DNA of 64,000 nucleotides, taken from positions 1,984,001 to 2,048,000 of the forward strand of contig NC_014550.1 in the NCBI RefSeq assembly GCF_000197735.1, in the 5' to 3' direction. The DNA comes from Glutamicibacter arilaitensis Re117. Its GTDB lineage: Bacteria; Actinomycetota; Actinomycetes; Actinomycetales; Micrococcaceae. Both the position numbers and the translations under genes were made by a program. This document shows positions 62,851-64,000 of the stretch, one piece after another (position 1 is the first letter of the stretch; every line of letters begins with the position of its first letter). Under the pieces are notes generated by a model. That model worked only from the letters and a program-made list of their open reading frames with translations. It was not told the DNA's origin and made no database searches.

Positions 62851-63909
62851 ATGACCCTTCACCAGCGTCCTTCGTTGCAGGAGGTCCCCGCTTACAAGCA
62901 GGGCAAGCCCGCAGCCGCTGGAGCTTCCAAGCTCTCATCCAATGAATCCCCGCACACCCCGTTGCCCTCGGTACTGGCCAGCATCCAAGAGGGCCTGGCC
63001 ACCATCCACCGGTACCCGAGCATCGCAGCACCGGAATTAACCGGCGCGTTGAGCCAGCAGTTCGACATCCCGGCCGAGCACATCACCTTGGGTGCCGGTT
63101 CGGTCGAGGTCGCTGCCCAGCTCATCCATGCACTGGCCGCCGAAGGCGACGAGGTCATGTACGCATGGCGCTCCTTCGAGGCCTATCCTTCGCTGGTGCG
63201 CATCGCCGGAGCAACCCCGGTAGAAGTACCGCTGAACGCCGAGCACTGCCACGATCTGCCCGCAATGCTTGCCGCAATCACCGAGAAGACCCGGCTGATC
63301 TTCATCTGCAACCCGAACAACCCGACCGGTACCGTGGTGCAGGCAGAAGCGCTGGATGAGTTCATCAACGCCGTGCCGCGCAACGTGCTGGTCGTCGTCG
63401 ACGAAGCCTATGTGCACTTTGACCGTTCGGAGCGCGCCGATGGTGTGGCCCTGTTCCGCAAGTACCCGCACGTAGCCGTGCTGCACACCTTCTCCAAGGC
63501 CTATGGCCTGGCCGGACTGCGCGTCGGCTACGCCATCAGCCCGCTGGAAGTAGCCGCCAACCTGCGCAAGGTAGCGGTGCCATTCGGCGTCTCGGACCTG
63601 GCCCAGCGCGCCGCGGTAGCCTCGCTGGCCGCCATCGAAGAACTCTCGGTACGCATCGAGGAAGTCGTTACCCAGCGCGAACGCATGTACGAGGGACTGG
63701 CCGCTGCCGGGTACCCGGTAGTGAAGTCCCAAGCGAACTTCGTCTGGGTCGATGCCGGTGAAGCCACCGAGCTGCTGGAAGCCAAACTCTCTGCAGGCGG
63801 TGTAGTGGTGCGCGCCTTCCCAAGCGAGGGCCTGCGCATCTCCTCGGGCACCGCAGAAGATGTTGACCGTGTGCTCGCCGCCCTGACGGTAAAGGAGGCC
63901 ACCGCGTGA
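62851..63909 (+). CDS. PLP-dependent aminotransferase, HisC/Pat type
   Basis: From the ATG at 62851 (GAGAGGAAACTC upstream, SD GAGG) this is 352 aa. Class I/II fold: KLSSNESPHTPLPSVLASI, FICNPNNPTGT, VVVDEAYVHF, the PLP Lys in HTFSKAYGLAGLRVGYAIS and FPSEGLRISSGT. It could be a histidinol-phosphate or an aromatic amino acid aminotransferase. The Lrp and permease neighbours favour an aromatic or catabolic role. It overlaps the permease start by 4 bases (GTGA). Confidence 0.92.
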   Translation: MTLHQRPSLQEVPAYKQGKPAAAGASKLSSNESPHTPLPSVLASIQEGLATIHRYPSIAAPELTGALSQQFDIPAEHITLGAGSVEVAAQLIHALAAEGDEVMYAWRSFEAYPSLVRIAGATPVEVPLNAEHCHDLPAMLAAITEKTRLIFICNPNNPTGTVVQAEALDEFINAVPRNVLVVVDEAYVHFDRSERADGVALFRKYPHVAVLHTFSKAYGLAGLRVGYAISPLEVAANLRKVAVPFGVSDLAQRAAVASLAAIEELSVRIEEVVTQRERMYEGLAAAGYPVVKSQANFVWVDAGEATELLEAKLSAGGVVVRAFPSEGLRISSGTAEDVDRVLAALTVKEATA

Positions 63910-64000
63910 GCGCAGTTAAAACTCCCGAGCAGCTGCACACCGGGCTGACTCCGCGCCAGATCTCCATGATGGGACTGGGCGGGGCGATCGGCGCAGGCCT
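63906..64000 (+). CDS. APC family amino acid permease, partial
   Basis: The GTG at 63906 overlaps the aminotransferase stop (GTGA). The 31 visible codons read LHTGLTPRQISMMGLGGAIGAG, the N-terminus of AAT-type amino acid permeases up to the first membrane segment. The window ends here. Co-translation links it with the aminotransferase. Confidence 0.85.
   Translation, partial: MSAVKTPEQLHTGLTPRQISMMGLGGAIGAG

Overview
The window looks like a chromosome segment of a high-GC actinobacterium of the Micrococcaceae, close to Arthrobacter or Glutamicibacter. The evidence is a mycothiol-linked gene set (S-(hydroxymethyl)mycothiol dehydrogenase, a mycoredoxin with CGYC), a perfect actinobacterial LexA box, a class Ib ribonucleotide reductase cluster nrdH-nrdI-nrdE-nrdF, a PdxS/PdxT vitamin B6 pathway and an LAETG sorting signal. 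The genus is an inference from gene content.

Layout. 0-4.5 kb is a reverse-strand operon pdxT-yebC-ruvC-ruvA-ruvB-yajC running towards a probable secD start. 4.6-12.4 kb is an accessory block: aldo/keto reductase, an amber-interrupted DUF6226 gene, CapA-like lipoprotein, M3 peptidase with a GNAT gene, RibD-like reductase, and a MmyB-domain regulator without its HTH. It separates pdxT from pdxS (12.5 kb). pdxS, a HIT hydrolase and thrS follow to 16.6 kb, then a decayed LuxR regulator and a VOC protein. 18.6-22.5 kb is an SOS unit, DUF6504-dnaE2, behind a perfect LexA box, with no imuA/imuB in the window. 22.9-26.4 kb holds formaldehyde and thiol functions (mscR, an MBL hydrolase, mycoredoxin) and the SRAP DNA-protein-crosslink protein. 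26.4-31.3 kb has a lipoate ligase-like protein, a P-loop kinase, a thioesterase, a divergent XRE-cupin/flavin oxidoreductase pair, and a cold-shock gene with a long, hairpin-rich leader.

31.3-36.9 kb is a three-level nest of insertion sequences. An IS481-like element is split by an IS21-like element, whose istB is split by an intact IS3-family element. All three target duplications are visible and both broken genes can be restored in frame on paper. The outer element carries 12-bp motifs at exactly 24-bp intervals in both ends. Next come an MFS transporter and a stretch with SDR and TetR gene remains.

39.5-43.6 kb is the nrd operon. Its upstream region has NrdR-like boxes and three DnaA-box-like sites. 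44-50.4 kb contains two yggS paralogues flanking poxB, a cupin, a Cds1-like cysteine desulfhydrase and two membrane or anchored proteins. 50.4-59.2 kb has a sortase-anchored phytase/esterase-like protein, DUF6578, an ABC-F ATPase, an amber- and frameshift-broken AmiS/UreI channel, a stand-alone fumarate-reductase-type flavoprotein with a frameshifted divergent LysR gene, and a pentapeptide-repeat protein. 59.2-64 kb ends with oxidoreductases, a VOC protein and an Lrp regulator preceding an aminotransferase-amino acid permease operon.

I did not find a convincing new defence or biosynthetic system. The strongest unusual signals are the datable IS nest with its phased terminal array, the DnaA/NrdR site cluster at the nrd promoter, the imu-less dnaE2 unit, the structured csp leader, and several genes broken by single in-frame stop codons, three of them amber.
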